DNA from: Anaerolineae bacterium
GTDB taxonomy: Bacteria; Chloroflexota; Anaerolineae; Aggregatilineales; UBA2796
Direction: 5' to 3'
Length of the DNA: 64,000 nucleotides
Assembly: GCA_019637615.1 (NCBI GenBank)
Contig: JAHBVJ010000035.1
Coordinates: forward strand, 1-64,000
Shown here: positions 53,195 to 61,463 of the stretch, piece after piece
Numbering within the stretch: position 1 is the first letter of the stretch
Layout of the letters: each line of letters starts with the position of its first letter
Position numbers and translations under genes: made by a program
The notes under the pieces: generated by a model
The model's database searches: none
What the model saw: only the letters and a program-made list of their open reading frames with translations
What the model was told of the DNA's origin: nothing

Positions 53195-53521
53195 TTACGC
53201 ATCGACCTGCCCAACATCCAGCCGCCTGATCTTATCGCCCTGAATCTTGAACTTCATGAACGTATCGAATTCGCCCCACTGGTCAGAATGAAATCGTCCA
53301 TAAATCGTCATACCATCATCTTCAACACGATCTACCGACATCAGATACGCCTTAGTTTTGCCGAAAAATTCGCTGTCTGACCACTGGATGAAATCCCGCA
53401 CGCTGCCATCGTCAGTCAGCACTGTGTCATCCGCAAATAGACTGAACCATGCTTGGCGGTTACGCGCATTCATGGCCTCGATGGCGGCTCTCACCAGCGG
53501 ATTCAATGCCTCAGTAGTCAC
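53195..53521 (-). CDS. NTF2-like (SnoaL-type) protein
   Basis: 108 aa, a single NTF2-like alpha-beta barrel: VRAAIEAMNARNRQAWFSLFADDTVLTDDGSVRDF and a C-terminal strand set (RFHSDQWGEFDTFMKFKIQGDKIRRLDVGQ). Such proteins can be small enzymes or ligand carriers; no catalytic pattern is evident. The start is GTG. It lies between the RecB-like gene and the hybrid kinase, all on the minus strand. Confidence 0.83.
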   Translation of the reverse strand: MTTEALNPLVRAAIEAMNARNRQAWFSLFADDTVLTDDGSVRDFIQWSDSEFFGKTKAYLMSVDRVEDDGMTIYGRFHSDQWGEFDTFMKFKIQGDKIRRLDVGQVDA

Positions 53522-53555
53522 AGCGTACCGTTCCTATCCATATCGATTTGTCGGA

Positions 53556-55229
53556 TTACTCTTTTGCCAGCGGCAGCTTGATGGTGAAGATAGTGCCCTT
53601 GCCGACTTTGCTCTCCACCGTAATATCGCCACCGTGCCCTTCGATGATGCTGTGGCTCACCGACAACCCTAAACCAGTTCCGCTTGGCTTGGTTGTGAAG
53701 AACGGATCGAAGACTTTTTGCAGCGCGTCCTTCGGGATGCCATGCCCTGTATCCTGCACGGTGATCACGGCGAACTCATCTTTTTCGCTCGTGGTCACCA
53801 GCAGCGTACCGCCCTCTTTCATCGCGTCCATCGCGTTCACCACCAGATTCAGGAACACCTGCTTGAGTTGGTCGGCGTTAGCCACGATCTTGCGCGATTC
53901 GCCAAAGCGCTTATCCAACTTGATCCCTGCCACCTGAAACTGCTTGTTCGCCAGTGATAGCACTTCATTCATCAACGTGTTCACGTCCGTTGCCACCAGC
54001 GTCGGGCCAGTCGGGCTAGGCCGCGCGAAGTCCAGAAGATTGCTGACGATCTTGCGGATGCGCACCACTTCGCTCATTGCGTGTTCCAGCAGTTCGCGGT
54101 CAGCGGGACGTTTAGCGTCGATGTCCTCAATCGCCATCTCAAGGCTAGAAAGGATCGGCTGCAACGGGTTATTGACCTCGTGCGCCACGCCTGCCGCCAG
54201 TGTCCCCAACGCCGCCAGTTTCTCCGTGCGCATCAACTGGATTTGTGCCGATTGCAGTGCCGCTGTCCGCGCTTCGACCATGCTCTCCAACCCGTGTGCA
54301 TATTCTTGGAGCTGTGCGAATAAATGCGCGTTACGGATCGCCAGCGCGGTCTGCTCACCAATCGAGCGCAGCACCCGCAGATCGTTGGCGGAAAAATGTC
54401 CGGGGCGTTCATCGCCCAACACCAGCACGCCAAGCAGCGCGCCTTGATGCTTGATCGGCGTAGCGATGCCGGAATTGCAATTGGCGTTCGGGATGATCAC
54501 CTTGATCCGCTCATTCGGCATCTCGCTGATCAATTCTGCTTCCCCGCCGCTGAGGATCAGACCACCGAGCGTAGTCGGGCCTAACCAATCGCCCTTCTGT
54601 TTCCCCAACCCGACCTGCTTTTCGAGGATGCGCTTTTGATTCTGATCATCGAACAGCACCAACAGGGCTTTGTTCGCTTTGAATTGTTCCATCGTGCCCG
54701 CCAGCAGCCGTGTCGCGAGATCATCCAGCGCCAACCCGCGATTCAATTCCGCGCCAACCCGCACCAACGCTTCCAGTTCTTCGGTGCGCTTACGCAGACT
54801 TTCCTCAAGCTGATGTGCTTTGAGTTTGGTCACAACGCGGGCGACCAATTCCGACGGGTTGAACGGCTTCAACAAATAGTCATCCGCCCCAAGGCCGAGG
54901 CCATGTACCACATCTTCCGGCTCCCGCGCCGCCGCCGTGATCACTACGATCGGGATGCGTGCCGTCGATGGATTCTCGCGCAGCACCTTGATCACTTCGA
55001 AGCCCGACATCAGCGGCATCTGAATATCTAGCAAAATCAGATTAGGGTGCAGGTGATACGCTTTGTTGATAGCGTCAGGGCCATCATCTGCCTCGTCCGT
55101 GCGAAATCCTTCGCGATGTAGCACGCGGCATAACAGGTCGCGATTCAGGTGGTTATCGTCAGCAACCAATACCAGCGGCGGGTTATTGGTAATGTCAAGT
55201 TGAACGGTATCCAGTTTGAAGTTCTCCAT
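53556..55229 (-). CDS. Receiver-GAF sensor histidine kinase
   Basis: 557 aa, cytoplasmic. A receiver domain (residues 18-136) carries the phosphate-accepting D68 (LILLDIQMP) and Lys121 (LLKPF). A linker helix leads to a GAF domain (about 155-305), then a coiled coil, HisKA with H350 (AGVAHEVNNP) and HATPase_c with GTGLGLSVSHSII. The N-terminal receiver suggests that an upstream kinase controls this one, or a multistep relay. The gene is divergent from the S41 peptidase gene. A matching output regulator is not adjacent. Confidence 0.92.
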   Translation of the reverse strand: MENFKLDTVQLDITNNPPLVLVADDNHLNRDLLCRVLHREGFRTDEADDGPDAINKAYHLHPNLILLDIQMPLMSGFEVIKVLRENPSTARIPIVVITAAAREPEDVVHGLGLGADDYLLKPFNPSELVARVVTKLKAHQLEESLRKRTEELEALVRVGAELNRGLALDDLATRLLAGTMEQFKANKALLVLFDDQNQKRILEKQVGLGKQKGDWLGPTTLGGLILSGGEAELISEMPNERIKVIIPNANCNSGIATPIKHQGALLGVLVLGDERPGHFSANDLRVLRSIGEQTALAIRNAHLFAQLQEYAHGLESMVEARTAALQSAQIQLMRTEKLAALGTLAAGVAHEVNNPLQPILSSLEMAIEDIDAKRPADRELLEHAMSEVVRIRKIVSNLLDFARPSPTGPTLVATDVNTLMNEVLSLANKQFQVAGIKLDKRFGESRKIVANADQLKQVFLNLVVNAMDAMKEGGTLLVTTSEKDEFAVITVQDTGHGIPKDALQKVFDPFFTTKPSGTGLGLSVSHSIIEGHGGDITVESKVGKGTIFTIKLPLAKE

Positions 55230-55361
55230 GCCTAACCTGCTAAATAGTTGATGAATGACGATACGATCTATGCGCCACAGGCTATCTCTTGATCAGCCCC
55301 CGTGCTACAATGCTTTTTTGAGTCTACGTGCAAATTACAAATTATACGACAGGCATATAGC

Positions 55362-56597
55362 ATGAGTCACAAAGTCGATGGTAAAGTCGGTTTCGTACTG
55401 GCACTTTTGCGCGGGGCGGTGGTCGGCCTCGTGTTGATTTTCACGTTTTTGGCGGGCTTTTGGCTGCGCGGCGCACCACAAACGATGGCGGCTGGCATCT
55501 CCCCCGTCAACGATGCGGGCATCCTGAATCAGGAGACCAAGCAGTATGTCCTGCTGTCCCAAACACAAGCGCTGATCGATGAGCATTTTGTGCGTCCGCT
55601 GCCTGAACAAAGCAAATTGGAATACGGCGCGATTCGGGGCATGTTGGGCGCGTTAGGCGACAAATACACCTTCTTCATCGAACCGCCCGTCGCCGCCAGC
55701 GAATCGAACGTACTAGCGGGACGTTACGGCGGGATCGGTGTGCAGGTCACGCGCGACGAGCAAGGCCGTTTTGCGCTCTATCCCTTCCGCGATAGTCCTG
55801 CCGCCAAAGCGGGTGTCAAAGATGGTGACCTCCTGACCAAAGTCAACGACAAAGAGCTGACCTTGGATACCCCGCCCGATCAAGTTGACCAAATGCTGCG
55901 TGGTGAGGTCAAGGACAACAACGGCGTCAAGATTTCCATCACGCGTCCGGGCACCAACGAACAGCTTGATTTCCAGATCGCCTTCGCGGAGATCGAAATC
56001 CCCTCCGTGAACTGGCGTGTGCTGGCGGAAGCAACCGATCTCGGTTACATCCAGATCATGCGCTTCACTGCCCGCACGCCCGCCGAACTCGAAGACGCCA
56101 TTGCCGATCTACGCACGCACAACATCAAGGGCGTCGTGCTCGATTTGCGCAATAATCCGGGCGGACTGCTGCAAGAATCCGTGCAGGTGGCGGGGCAATT
56201 CATGAAGGGCGGCGTCGTGCTCTACGAACATACTCGCACCGATGAAAAGGCCTACGAAGCGCCTGTCGATGAGAGCCGCCTTGCCGATCTTCCCATCGTG
56301 GCGATCATCAACGGCGGCACGGCAAGCGCGGCGGAACTCGTGGCAGGTGCCTTGCATGACAGCGGTCGCGCGGTGCTGTTGGGGCAAAAAAGCTACGGCA
56401 AAGGCTCGATCCAGCTCATCTTCCCGTTAGCCGATAAATCCTCGGTACATATCACCACGGCGGAATGGTTGACGCCCAACAAAACGCAGATCGACGGCGT
56501 GGGCTTGGAACCGGACATCCCCATGATCCCCGATCCCAACGGGCGTGATGTTGAACTTGGCGAAGCTGTCCGCACGCTCCGCTCAAAACTGGGTTGA
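55362..56597 (+). CDS. S41 family C-terminal processing peptidase (CtpA-like)
   Basis: 411 aa. An N-terminal membrane anchor (about 15-35, LLRGAVVGLVLIFTFLAGFWL) holds the protease outside the cytoplasm. A PDZ domain (about 115-210; GGIGVQVTRDEQGRFALYPF) precedes the S41 core with the catalytic Ser in NGGTASAAELVAGAL and Lys in GQKSYGKGSIQ. It trims exported proteins at their C-termini. The ATG at 55362 is chosen because the anchor starts 10 residues later; the 20 codons before it are unlike a signal. Confidence 0.92.
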   Translation: MSHKVDGKVGFVLALLRGAVVGLVLIFTFLAGFWLRGAPQTMAAGISPVNDAGILNQETKQYVLLSQTQALIDEHFVRPLPEQSKLEYGAIRGMLGALGDKYTFFIEPPVAASESNVLAGRYGGIGVQVTRDEQGRFALYPFRDSPAAKAGVKDGDLLTKVNDKELTLDTPPDQVDQMLRGEVKDNNGVKISITRPGTNEQLDFQIAFAEIEIPSVNWRVLAEATDLGYIQIMRFTARTPAELEDAIADLRTHNIKGVVLDLRNNPGGLLQESVQVAGQFMKGGVVLYEHTRTDEKAYEAPVDESRLADLPIVAIINGGTASAAELVAGALHDSGRAVLLGQKSYGKGSIQLIFPLADKSSVHITTAEWLTPNKTQIDGVGLEPDIPMIPDPNGRDVELGEAVRTLRSKLG

Positions 56598-56995
56598 CCT
56601 CATGGCGGCGGGCTGAATCTTTGCGTTGAAACAATGCATATTCAGTCCGCTAACCCTTCATACTTGTACAGCCAACTTTTCCATCGCTGTCAGCTTGATC
56701 ATGCGCAGCTGAGGTTGTCGTTACGACCTTCAGACGGTGATCATGATTCGTAAGATTTAAAATCAACAACAACGTTATACGTTGGAGTCCCGTAAGGGAC
56801 TTCGTAGGGTAAGCCCGACAATGATGGTGTTTCAAAAAATAAGGCAGGAATACGCCGATCACGCCAACCCATCTTCCGGAGTCCCTTTAGTGGACTTCGT
56901 TCTCTAAGCCTGACGTTTTAACGTCGGGCGGCGTGACGACAAACCTGCGTTTCCTTGACTAATTTCTTCAACACCATCATTGTCGGGGATAGAGC
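56598..56995. other. Repeat-rich intergenic region
   Basis: 398 bp between convergent genes. From 56785 to 56988 a REP-like module interrupted by MITE-like copy 4 fills most of it; the left 180 bp hold no recognisable feature. Confidence 0.75.
56785..56988. mobile_element. MITE-like element copy 4, nested inside a REP-like module
   Basis: The element (56824-56977, 154 bp) starts ATGGTGTTTCAAAAAATAAG and ends TTTCTTCAACACCAT. It splits the second hairpin of a REP-like module: the left part (GTCCCGTAAGGGAC and CCCGACAATG) lies before it and the right arm CATTGTCGGGG directly after. Intact modules of the same kind are at 4547-4595, 15537-15584 and 58126-58174. The module ends 8 bp from the stop of the SCO1 gene. 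Confidence 0.8.
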
Positions 56996-57622
56996 TTACC
57001 CGCTTACATGCGCTCTCACATCCGCCAGCATCGCGTCGTAGTCCATCCCGTACGAATAAAACACCTCGATCTGCCCGTCGCCATTCAGCAAAAACGAGAC
57101 GGCAGTATGATCCACCGCGTAATTCCCGTTCGCGTCCGGCTGATGCTTCACGAACGTCACGCCAAAATCGGGGATGATGCCTCGCAGTGTTTGCTCATCG
57201 CTCGTCAACCCGATGAACGCCTTATCGAAATTAGCGAGGTAGCTTTTCAACACGGGCGGTGTATCGCGTTCACTATCCACGCCGATGAACACAAAGTTCA
57301 TCTTATCGGCTGCGGCAGCGAGCGCCATCTTGATCTGTTTAAACCTCGCGAGGGTTTCAGGGCAAACATCAGGACAGTGCGTGTATCCGAACGCCAGCAG
57401 AGTCCATTTTCCCTTCAAGGCACTGGTGTCAAAAACATTATTATCTTGGTCGGTCAGCGTGAAGGTGCGGACGGCTTTGGGGGGCGTCATCGGATGAATG
57501 CCATCAATCGGTGTTGGCGATGGCGTCTGAGTCGGCGCTACTGGTGCTACCGAACATGCGCTAAATATCAACACCAACACGCCCACAACGATAGCCTGTA
57601 CAGTAAGACGATTAGTATGCAT
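56996..57622 (-). CDS. SCO1/SenC family copper chaperone, lipoprotein
   Basis: 208 aa. N-terminal lipobox (FSAC, Cys23) with a short Thr/Pro stalk, then a thioredoxin-like SCO domain: the copper-binding C83 and C87 (HCPDVCPETL) and the distal His172 (VDHTAV) are all present. SCO proteins deliver copper to the CuA centre of cytochrome oxidase or act as a thiol-disulfide exchanger. No oxidase gene is adjacent. The stop lies next to the nested repeat at 56785-56988. Confidence 0.9.
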   Translation of the reverse strand: MHTNRLTVQAIVVGVLVLIFSACSVAPVAPTQTPSPTPIDGIHPMTPPKAVRTFTLTDQDNNVFDTSALKGKWTLLAFGYTHCPDVCPETLARFKQIKMALAAAADKMNFVFIGVDSERDTPPVLKSYLANFDKAFIGLTSDEQTLRGIIPDFGVTFVKHQPDANGNYAVDHTAVSFLLNGDGQIEVFYSYGMDYDAMLADVRAHVSG

Positions 57623-57786
57623 AGGTGAATCTCCCGTACGGAGTCTAGCATCTCACCTTCGCTTGCGCCAGACTTCACAATCAGCGCTTTCAGGCAGCTC
57701 TGCACGACAACCTAGAACAAATCTAACTCGCTTTTAACCTGAATTGGGATTTCAGAACTTATTTACAAAATATGTACAAAAAAACC

Positions 57787-57816
57787 TTGACTTCCGCAAA
57801 TAAGTTCTGCTATACT
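57787..57816 (+). promoter_or_regulatory. Orphan sigma-70 promoter
   Basis: TTGACT (57787-57792), 18 bp, TATACT (57811-57816): close to the consensus. It points into a gene-free stretch, away from the SCO1 gene, which is transcribed the other way. Confidence 0.6.
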
Positions 57817-58064
57817 ATCTATCCTGCTGAAAATATCAGCATATCCATCTCTCGCTTGCCCGGCTCATCGATGATCTGCCGTTTGAGGGTGTCCTTTCCA
57901 AGCCGCTATATTGCTTAGATCGATTGTCAGATCACCGTTCCAAACTAGCGCCACTTAACGCGATCATCCCGTTCTTCAATAACCCTGTTTTTCTCTGTTA
58001 TCGCCTGATCTTTTTGGTTCAGGACAGGCCATCTAAGCACAAAAATCCCATCGGCGTGTTTTTG

Positions 58065-58208
58065 CCTGTTAATGGTCTTTCAAAAAATAAGGCAGCAATA
58101 CGCCGATCGCGCCAACGCATATTCTTGAGTCCCGAAGGGACTTCGTAGGGTAAGCCCGACAATTCATTGTCGGGGATCGATTGCCTGACTTAAACACCAT
58201 AAACAGGG
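58065..58208. mobile_element. MITE-like element copy 5, inside a palindrome
   Basis: The element (58072-58200, 129 bp) has the same left end as copy 1 and ends CTTAAACACCAT. It is flanked by CCTGTT and AACAGG, again a palindrome. The internal REP-like module (58126-58174) matches copy 1 and the solo copy at 15537. Confidence 0.75.
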
Positions 58209-58460
58209 TTATCAGGGCTGCAATCGCATCAATCATCTACCATGAGGCATGGTCAACGTATGATGACACCCGCTAGATTCCTCGCCCAACACCAGCCCGA
58301 CGCTCGTCGCTTGGCAGCGTGGACGACTCGCGCCTCAGTGCATCCTAGGACTTCCCGTCCCGATGATCCCTTGTGGAGCAGTCGAACGGGATCATATTCG
58401 GGATCATGCGCCGATGGTCAGTTAGGAGTGTTGCCGATCAAACGGGGGAATCGATGGAGT

Positions 58461-58946
58461 CTAGCCTTGGCGGAGCGTTGTCCAGCGCTCTTGGCTGTAG
58501 CGCACCCAATCGCCGCCGGGGATGAATTCGCCATGCCGGTTGACGATCTTGTCTTCGCTGCCCATGTATACCCACGCTTCCACCTCGCGCCCGGATTTGC
58601 TGATGGCGGGGCAGCGGACGCGCAAATACAGCGAGTGCGCCTCATCGTTCTCGTTGTAGCCTTCTAGATGGTCGAGCGAAGCCAGCACGCGCGAATAGTG
58701 CTGCGGGTGCAAGATCATCAACTCGCCTCGGACGCTGTACTCATCAGCGGCTTCGACCAGCATCGGATACCAGCCGAGCGAATACATCTGCGCCCCGACC
58801 AGCGTCGCGGGTACTTCCGACAACGTTCGTCCACGCAGCAGACCATAGTTTTCCATCCCGTGACGCAGCGACCCATACACAAAAATTGGCGGCTGATCCA
58901 GCCCGCCAACATGCTCCGCGTCAATAGTTTCAGCAGACAGCAGCAT
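58461..58946 (-). CDS. Gamma-glutamylcyclotransferase family protein
   Basis: 161 aa. The GGCT fold is marked by the substrate-loop IFVYGSLRHG (21-30), AQMYSLGWYP and the probable catalytic Glu95 in LDHLEGYNE; EAWVYMG follows near 130. Members cyclise gamma-glutamyl or gamma-glutamylamine groups to 5-oxoproline. If active, it could supply 5-oxoproline to the hydantoinase/oxoprolinase-type enzymes encoded at 4647-10598; that link is speculative. An M20 amidohydrolase gene lies 356 bp upstream on the same strand. Confidence 0.87.
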   Translation of the reverse strand: MLLSAETIDAEHVGGLDQPPIFVYGSLRHGMENYGLLRGRTLSEVPATLVGAQMYSLGWYPMLVEAADEYSVRGELMILHPQHYSRVLASLDHLEGYNENDEAHSLYLRVRCPAISKSGREVEAWVYMGSEDKIVNRHGEFIPGGDWVRYSQERWTTLRQG

Positions 58947-59182
58947 AGCGCCTCTCCCATCGGGAGATTATCAACAATATCGATGTTCAAGAAGTTAAGT
59001 GTGAATGAACGTGGTGTTAACTTTGTTCAGGGCGGGGAGCAATACGTCGTCCAGCACGACCCCATCCAACAACCCGCCCCATCATTATGGACGAATGGGG
59101 CGGTAATTCAAGGGACAACTCGTAAAAAATCCGTATCACCGTCGCTGGCACTTCGCCGCAACAGGCGATCTCTGCTTTACGC

Positions 59183-59201
59183 ACTTAGCACTAAGGACTT
59201 A
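59183..59201. repeat. Heptamer element 5, truncated
   Basis: ACTTAGC, ACTAAGG, ACTTA: the first two units and part of the third, matching copy 4 exactly over this stretch. Confidence 0.65.
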
Positions 59202-59233
59202 TAGAGTACCGACAACGACTATTCCTATCGTAC

Positions 59234-59301
59234 GGACGCCACATGTGGCGTCCATTTGAGCTTGATGATCAGGTCTAATCAATTTCGGTTATCTATTAGC
59301 A
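59234..59301. repeat. GGACGCC hairpin repeat, copy 2
   Basis: GGACGCCACA with TGTGGCGTCC makes a perfect 10-bp stem without a loop spacer. Compared with copy 1 (33-105) the inner pairs differ on both arms, so pairing is kept. The downstream TGAGCTTGAT and ATCAGGTCT blocks are conserved. It ends at the M20 gene stop. Confidence 0.7.
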
Positions 59302-60483
59302 CTATTTTGGCAGCACATAATCCGCCACCGCCGCCGCCAGCAAGCCCGCGCCGATGGGCAGCGAGTCTTCATCGATGTCGAAACGCGGATGATGATGCGG
59401 GTACGCCAGATCGCGTTCCTTGTTGGCGGAACCGACGAAGAAGAACGTCCCCGGTACCTGCTTCAAGAATACGGCGAAGTCTTCCGCGCCCATCGTGCGC
59501 ACATTGTTGTGGAACTTCAGACCGGTGTTCATCGCAGTAGCGGCAGTCCGCAAGCGCTCATTCGAGGTCGCGTCGTTGATCAGCGGCGGCGTCAGCTCAT
59601 TGATCTTGACCTCGACTTTGCAATCCATCGCCATCGCCACGCCTTCCGCCACTTCCTTCATGCGGCGTTCGACGAACTCTTGAATTTCGGGGCGGTAGGT
59701 GCGGTAGGTGCCCGCGATATACGCCTCATTGGGGATCACGTTGAAGGCATCGCCTGCCTTGAACATCGTGGCCGAGATCACGGCGGTATCCAGCGCGCTG
59801 ACGTTGCGGCTGATGATCGTCTGGAATGCGTTCACGATCAGCGAACCGCACACAATCGGATCGCGCCCTTGGTGAGGCGAAGCGCCATGTGCGCCGAAAC
59901 CCTTGATCGTCAGCTCCCAGATGCCCGATCCCGCCATCGCGGAACCGTCCGTGATGCTGACTTCGCCAACGGGCAGGTCGTTCCACAGGTGCAAGCCGAG
60001 CGATACCTGCGGAGCCGGACTCAGCAGTACGCCGTCCTCGATCATGGCCTTCGCGCCCTGTGCGATCTCTTCGGCGGGCTGGAACACGAACTTGACTCGT
60101 CCCTTCAGTTGGTCACGGTGCGCCGCCAGCATCTTGGCGACGGTCAAGCCGATGGCGGTATGCCCGTCGTGACCGCAAGCGTGCATCTTGCCGCTGGTAT
60201 CAGACACATACTCGGTCTTGTTCGCTTCTTCAATCGGGAGCGCGTCCATGTCGCAGCGCACCAGCACAGTCGGCCCGTCCGCGTTGCCTTCCAGAATGCC
60301 GACCACGCCAGTTTTGCCGACGCCGGTCATCACTTCGAGTCCGAGCTGCTGCAATTCGTTGGCGACGATGCCAGCCGTACGCACCTCCCCGAAGGCTAAT
60401 TCTGGGTGGCGGTGGAAGTCACGGCGGCGGGCGCTGAGTTCATCACGGTAGGTCTGTGCGCGTTGCATCCAATCAATAGACAT
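59302..60483 (-). CDS. M20D amidohydrolase (N-acyl amino acid/IAA-amino acid hydrolase type)
   Basis: 393 aa. The metal-binding C103 and H105 (HACGHDGH), the catalytic Glu pair near 138-139 (FQPAEEIAQGAKAM), HLWN near 165 and the late His (GAEDF region) fit the M20D family. It removes acyl or aminoacyl groups from amino acid conjugates. A lid domain occupies about 185-300. The ATG at 60483 has AAGG 7 bases upstream. The gene is followed by a GGACGCC hairpin repeat. Confidence 0.9.
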   Translation of the reverse strand: MSIDWMQRAQTYRDELSARRRDFHRHPELAFGEVRTAGIVANELQQLGLEVMTGVGKTGVVGILEGNADGPTVLVRCDMDALPIEEANKTEYVSDTSGKMHACGHDGHTAIGLTVAKMLAAHRDQLKGRVKFVFQPAEEIAQGAKAMIEDGVLLSPAPQVSLGLHLWNDLPVGEVSITDGSAMAGSGIWELTIKGFGAHGASPHQGRDPIVCGSLIVNAFQTIISRNVSALDTAVISATMFKAGDAFNVIPNEAYIAGTYRTYRPEIQEFVERRMKEVAEGVAMAMDCKVEVKINELTPPLINDATSNERLRTAATAMNTGLKFHNNVRTMGAEDFAVFLKQVPGTFFFVGSANKERDLAYPHHHPRFDIDEDSLPIGAGLLAAAVADYVLPK

Positions 60484-60521
60484 GATCAACCTTACATCTA
60501 GCTACGAGGTGTTGGCGGAGA

Positions 60522-61346
60522 TTATAGCCCCTCTGCGGCGGTCTGGCGCTGTGCAGGTTGCCGATGCCGCCAGATCAAGACTCCGCCCGCTACCAGAAAC
60601 GTGATTAGCGATACGACTTGCGCCGTCGTCAGCGCGCCGAATCCGTTGCTATCAAGGCGGATGAAGTCCAGCAAAAACCGGATGAGGGGATATTCCATCA
60701 GGTAGATCAGTAGCAGGTCGCCCGGTTTCAGCCAATTGCTGTATTTCCGGTCGAGCCACAGCAGGAATAGGCCAGCCGCGATATTCCACAACGACTCGTA
60801 CAAAAACAGCGGATGGAAGGTGCTATATGCTTCATAACCCGGCAGACGGTTGGCAGGCGGAATATAGATCGCCCACGGCAGTGTGGTCGGTGCGCCGTAC
60901 AACTCATGGTTGACGAAGTTACCCCACCGCCCAATCGCCTGTGCGAAGGCCAATCCGGGCACCACCATATCAATCCACTTGAGCAGCGGTTGGTCATGCC
61001 GCCGCGCGTACAAGTAGATGCCGAGCGCGCCACCCACGATAGCGCCGTAGATGCCAAGCCCGCCTTCCCAGATGGCGAAGATGCGCAGCGGTTCCACGAC
61101 ATACGGGTTTTGCCCGTTGATCCACATCGACGGCGAGGGCGTCAACACATGATACAAGCGCGCGCCGATCAACCCCGGCACCAGCGCCCAGAACAGGCCG
61201 TCCCACACGTGTGTAGCATCTAACCCATGCGTCATCGCCCGCCGCGCCGTCAGCCATGAGGCGAACAACGCGCCCGTAATAGCGATCAGCGCATAGAAAC
61301 GGATATATAAAAAACCAAGGTGAATACCATATTGATCGATAGTCAC
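60522..61346 (-). CDS. lgt: Prolipoprotein diacylglyceryl transferase
   Basis: 274 aa with several membrane segments. Lgt attaches diacylglycerol from phosphatidylglycerol to the lipobox Cys of prelipoproteins, as for the SCO1 and molybdoenzyme lipoproteins in this window. Signatures are LGFLYIRFYALIAITG at the first segment, the conserved AIGRWGNFVNHELYG near 137-151 and PLFLYESLWN near 182-191. The start is GTG at 61346 with GGGGAGAG upstream; the frame is open for 29 more codons with no conservation. Confidence 0.92.
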   Translation of the reverse strand: MTIDQYGIHLGFLYIRFYALIAITGALFASWLTARRAMTHGLDATHVWDGLFWALVPGLIGARLYHVLTPSPSMWINGQNPYVVEPLRIFAIWEGGLGIYGAIVGGALGIYLYARRHDQPLLKWIDMVVPGLAFAQAIGRWGNFVNHELYGAPTTLPWAIYIPPANRLPGYEAYSTFHPLFLYESLWNIAAGLFLLWLDRKYSNWLKPGDLLLIYLMEYPLIRFLLDFIRLDSNGFGALTTAQVVSLITFLVAGGVLIWRHRQPAQRQTAAEGL

Positions 61347-61463
61347 GTCACTTCTCTCCCCAACAACACTACCAGACCACGGTCGAGGTTGCGCCGCACC
61401 ACTTGCCAGCCAATGAACAGTACGGACGGCCAACCCGCGAGGTCGCAGACAATAGTAACGCGT

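Larger units (their letters stand above)
57623..58460. other. Long gene-free region with orphan promoter and repeat
   Basis: 838 bp. It contains an AT-rich stretch, a strong promoter at 57787-57816, a small hairpin TGCTGA/TCAGCA just after it, and MITE-like copy 4's relative (copy 5, 58065-58208). A 74-codon frame (57924-58148) ends inside the repeat and is not credible. No ORF accounts for the promoter, so a non-coding transcript of about 57820-58060 is possible. From 58210 to 58460 I see nothing. Confidence 0.5.
58947..59301. other. Gene-free region with hairpins and repeats
   Basis: 355 bp between two minus-strand genes. It holds a perfect 9-bp stem (CCGCCCCAT 59074-59082 with ATGGGGCGG 59095-59103), a partial heptamer element (59183-59201) and the second GGACGCC repeat (59234-59301). 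Confidence 0.75.

Noticed and set aside
53102..53380. 92-codon plus-strand frame between the RecB-like and NTF2-like genes
   Set aside because: Two thirds is antisense to the NTF2-like gene; no motif or ribosome site.
57924..58148. 74-codon frame in the gene-free region
   Set aside because: It ends inside MITE-like copy 5 and its last third is translated repeat.
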